Positions 61,960-64,000 of a stretch of 64,000 nucleotides of DNA are shown one piece after another. Origin of the DNA: CAWBOV01 sp963790525 (GTDB lineage Bacteria > Actinomycetota > Actinomycetes > Mycobacteriales > Jatrophihabitantaceae); NCBI GenBank assembly GCA_963790525.1, contig CAWBOV010000005.1:248001-312000 (forward strand), read 5' to 3'. A program made the position numbers and the translations under genes. The notes below the pieces were generated by a model, which saw nothing but the letters and a program-made list of their open reading frames with translations, made no database searches and was not told where the DNA came from. Position 1 is the stretch's first letter; each line of letters begins with the position of its first letter.

Positions 61960-63240
61960 ATGACAGCGGCAACCGACGCGATGGACGCGGTCTCAGCGGC
62001 CGTGGACCGGCTGCTCGCCGTGAGCTGGGAGGCCGAATCCGACGCCGACGTGGTGGCGTTGCTGGGGCGGTTCGAGGTCATGAAGCGGCGCCTGCCTGCG
62101 GTCGACCACGCGCTGGTCCACCAGGTGGAGTCCCGGGCGCTTCCTGCCGCGCGGCTGTGCCGGTCCACGGCGGTGTTCCTGCGGGCGGAGCTGCGTCTGT
62201 CCCCCCGCGAGGCCGCAGCCCGGGTGCGCGCCGCGCACGACCTCGGGCCCCGCCAGGCCCTGTCCGGCCCCGATCTGGACCCGCTCCTGCCCGTCGTGGC
62301 CGCCGCCCAACGTGCCGGCGCCGTCTCTGCCGAGCACGCCCGCATCATCGCCACCACCCTCGACGCCCTCCCCGCCGCCGTGTGCGCGGAGGTGGGCGAG
62401 CAGGTCGAGCAGGCCCTCACCCACCACGCCCACAACCTGGATCCCGTCCTGCTCGCCCACACCGCCCGGCGCCTCACCGACACCCTCGACCCGGACGGCA
62501 CCCTCACCGAGGACCACGACCACCACCGCCGGCGCGCGCTGACCGTCCATCAGCACCCGGACGGCTCCGGCACCCTGGTCGCCCACCTCACCCCGACCTG
62601 CCTGGCCCGTGTGCACGCGGTCCTGGATGCCCTCGCCGCGCCGCAGCCCTCCAGCGACAGCGGGCCCGACACCCGCACTCCGGCCCAGCGGCGCCACGAC
62701 GCGCTGGACCACATGTGCCGGCGACTGCTGGCCGGCGGGCGCCTCCCCAGCACCGGAGGGATCCCCGCCACCGTGCTGCTGACCCTCACCCTCGACCAAC
62801 TCGAGAGCCGCCTCGGGCACGCCACCACCACGCATGGCGGCACCCTCACCATCCCGGCCGCGCTCGCCCTCGCCGCCGAAGCCGAGGTCGTCCCGCTCGT
62901 CCTGTCCAGCCGCGGCGCGGTCCTCCATCTCGGCCGCACCCGCCGCCTCGCCACCGCCGCCCAGCGCCTGGCGCTCACCACCCGCGACGGCGGCTGTTCC
63001 TTCCCCGGCTGCGACGCGCCTCCCCGCTGGAACGAGGTCCACCACATCCACCACTGGGCCCGCGGCGGCTCGACCGACATCGCGACGATGACCAATCTCT
63101 GCCCGTACCACCACGACAACGCCGAACGACAGGGCTGGACGCCCAGGATGATCAACTCCATCCCGCACTGGATCCCGCCGAGCCACGTCGACCCGACGCG
63201 CACCCCGCGCCGCAACCACTCCCAGCCCCGCGCCGCATGA
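61960..63240 (+). CDS. HNH endonuclease of the DUF222/13E12-repeat family
   Basis: 426 residues, ATG 61960. The N-terminal two-thirds is DUF222 (VHQVESRALPAARLCRSTAVFLRAELRLSPREAAARVRAAHDL; PVVAAAQRAGAVSAEHARII; HHRRRALTVHQHPDGSGTLVAHLTP). The C-terminal HNH core is complete: CSFPGCDAPPRWNEVHHIHHWARGGSTDIATMTNLCPYHHDN, with two CxxC-like metal positions and the His residues. The family is multi-copy in actinobacterial genomes and behaves like a selfish or mobile element. The gene is intact and is followed at once by the 15-bp minisatellite. Confidence 0.95.
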   Translation: MTAATDAMDAVSAAVDRLLAVSWEAESDADVVALLGRFEVMKRRLPAVDHALVHQVESRALPAARLCRSTAVFLRAELRLSPREAAARVRAAHDLGPRQALSGPDLDPLLPVVAAAQRAGAVSAEHARIIATTLDALPAAVCAEVGEQVEQALTHHAHNLDPVLLAHTARRLTDTLDPDGTLTEDHDHHRRRALTVHQHPDGSGTLVAHLTPTCLARVHAVLDALAAPQPSSDSGPDTRTPAQRRHDALDHMCRRLLAGGRLPSTGGIPATVLLTLTLDQLESRLGHATTTHGGTLTIPAALALAAEAEVVPLVLSSRGAVLHLGRTRRLATAAQRLALTTRDGGCSFPGCDAPPRWNEVHHIHHWARGGSTDIATMTNLCPYHHDNAERQGWTPRMINSIPHWIPPSHVDPTRTPRRNHSQPRAA

Positions 63241-63255
63241 GCACCGATCGAGCCC

Positions 63256-63495
63256 GCACCGGCCGTCCAGGTACCGGCCGTCCAGGTACCGGCCGTCCAG
63301 GTACCGGCCGCCCAGGTACCGGCCGCCCAGGTGCCGGCCGACGAGGTGTCAGCCGCCCAGGTGCCGGCCGCCCAGGTGCTGGTCGTCCAGGTGCCAGCCG
63401 TCGAGGTGCCGGCCGTCCAGGTGCCGGCCGTCCAGGTGCCGGCCGCCCAGGTACCGGCCGCCCAGGTACCGGCCGTCCAGGTACCGGACGGCGCG
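63256..63495 (+). repeat. 15-bp minisatellite, sixteen copies
   Basis: The unit GTACCGGCCGTCCAG and close variants repeat head to tail for 240 bp, starting 15 bp after the HNH stop. The period keeps frame in every direction: plus strand VPAVQ/VPAAQ, minus strand GTWTA or RYLDG with Leu every fifth residue. No start codon with a ribosome binding site opens a convincing gene through it, so I treat it as non-coding. Confidence 0.92.
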
Positions 63496-63711
63496 CCGCA
63501 CCTGTCCCCGCGGCGCGTCACCGGGCCGCGCATCCGGACCCGCGCTCGAGCGCCGCATTCGCGATGTGCAGCCGCCGAGCGATGTGGCACGCTGGCACCC
63601 TGACGCCGATCGAGAGGAGGTGCGACACCCGTGTCGATGACCGTCTGTGCACCTCCGCGGCTGGCCTAACACGGCTCAGCCGGAGGTGCCACCCTCACGA
63701 AGGTGGCCCAC

Positions 63712-64000
63712 ATGAACGATCCGATCACGGACGAACCCCGCTCCACCCGACTGGATCACGGCATCGTGGTGCGCGTGCGCGAGGACGACTGCGAGATCGC
63801 ATCCGCCGGCGCCCTGCTGACGGTGCGGTACGCGGCGCTGTTCCCATCGCCCCGCCTCGAGCGCGTCTCGCCCGGGCACCTGGTGGCGATCGCCGGACTG
63901 CCGGGCAGCACCCCGGCGATCGTCTGGCGCTGGTACGACGCGGTCGTGCTCGGCGAGCAGGACGACCTCGTCCGGCTGTGGGAACCTGCGCACGGCGAGG
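63712..64000 (+). CDS. Hypothetical protein, truncated by the window edge
   Basis: ATG 63712 after AGGTGG opens a frame without a stop to the right edge (96 residues visible). The sequence begins MNDPITDEPRSTRLDHGIVV and continues with acidic alpha/beta sequence (CEIASAGALLTVRYAALFPSPRLERVSPGHLVAIAGLPGSTPAIVWRWYDAVVLGEQ). I recognise no family. There is no signal peptide. Confidence 0.55.
   Translation, partial: MNDPITDEPRSTRLDHGIVVRVREDDCEIASAGALLTVRYAALFPSPRLERVSPGHLVAIAGLPGSTPAIVWRWYDAVVLGEQDDLVRLWEPAHGE

Noticed and set aside
62550..63672. Minus-strand open frames across the minisatellite that look like pentapeptide-repeat or Trp-repeat proteins
   Set aside because: The frames exist only because the 15-bp unit keeps all frames open; they run into the HNH gene antisense and lack a start with a ribosome binding site.
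63676..63993. 105-residue minus-strand frame at the right edge
   Set aside because: It is antisense to the plus-strand gene at 63712, which has a ribosome binding site and better protein-like composition.

Overview
The window is very GC-rich (about 70% or more by eye). GTG starts and ATGA, GTGA and TGATG overlaps between consecutive genes are common. The gene content (HNH/DUF222 '13E12' endonuclease, PucR regulator, ANTAR protein, TerD/TerA, septum-formation lipoprotein, actinobacterial contractile injection locus) points to a high-GC actinomycete (Actinomycetota). I cannot fix the genus.

Layout. 1-4.4 kb: a minus-strand flavin/haem redox operon (NuoF-like, ferric-reductase-like membrane protein, ApbE, Ser/Thr-rich membrane protein) downstream of a two-component system. 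An 11-bp-spaced direct repeat in front of the operon links the two. 4.5-10.4 kb: housekeeping and metabolic genes (hypothetical protein, flavin reductase, RidA, Bcr/CflA-type MFS pump, GH13 amylase, TSUP permease). 10.5-39.8 kb: a large contractile injection system (eCIS, phage-tail-like) locus. It encodes a PAAR-like DUF4280 protein, sheath, tube, tail-assembly protein, DUF6760 protein, second tube protein, a ~1,200-residue disordered protein, LysM protein, VgrG-like spike, gp25-like protein, baseplate J, tail protein I and a zinc-ribbon membrane protein, followed by a copper amine oxidase. An opposing operon then encodes a DUF4255 protein and three paralogous membrane proteins with carboxypeptidase-regulatory-like repeats, and the AAA+ ATPase follows. 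A tRNA-Lys closes the block. 40-43 kb: small unrelated genes. 43.2-53.3 kb: a tightly coupled operon that is the best candidate for an undescribed system. It has a ComEC-like metallo-beta-lactamase hydrolase, a CHAT protease, a second CHAT protein lacking the usual catalytic His, a TPR-like protein ending in a region resembling the cytoplasmic domain of FlhA, a second FlhA-C-like protein, and a DUF2235 alpha/beta hydrolase. 53.5-64 kb: Rieske oxygenase, membrane protein, PucR regulator, TerC, TerD, TerA-like protein, GAF-ANTAR regulator, HNH endonuclease, a 15-bp minisatellite and a truncated gene at the right edge.

A caution for every reader: many genes are broken by single-base indels while recognisable protein sequence resumes in the next frame. 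The worst affected are the sheath, gp25, baseplate J, the AAA+ ATPase and TerC; the amine oxidase, both FlhA-like genes and two of the three repeat-protein genes are clean. Most breaks look like one extra G or C at a codon wobble position, often so that both C and G are present where either alone would be synonymous. That suggests an assembly or consensus artefact (possibly merged strain variants) rather than gene decay. I therefore give such genes as single CDS features spanning all frames and state where the frame changes.
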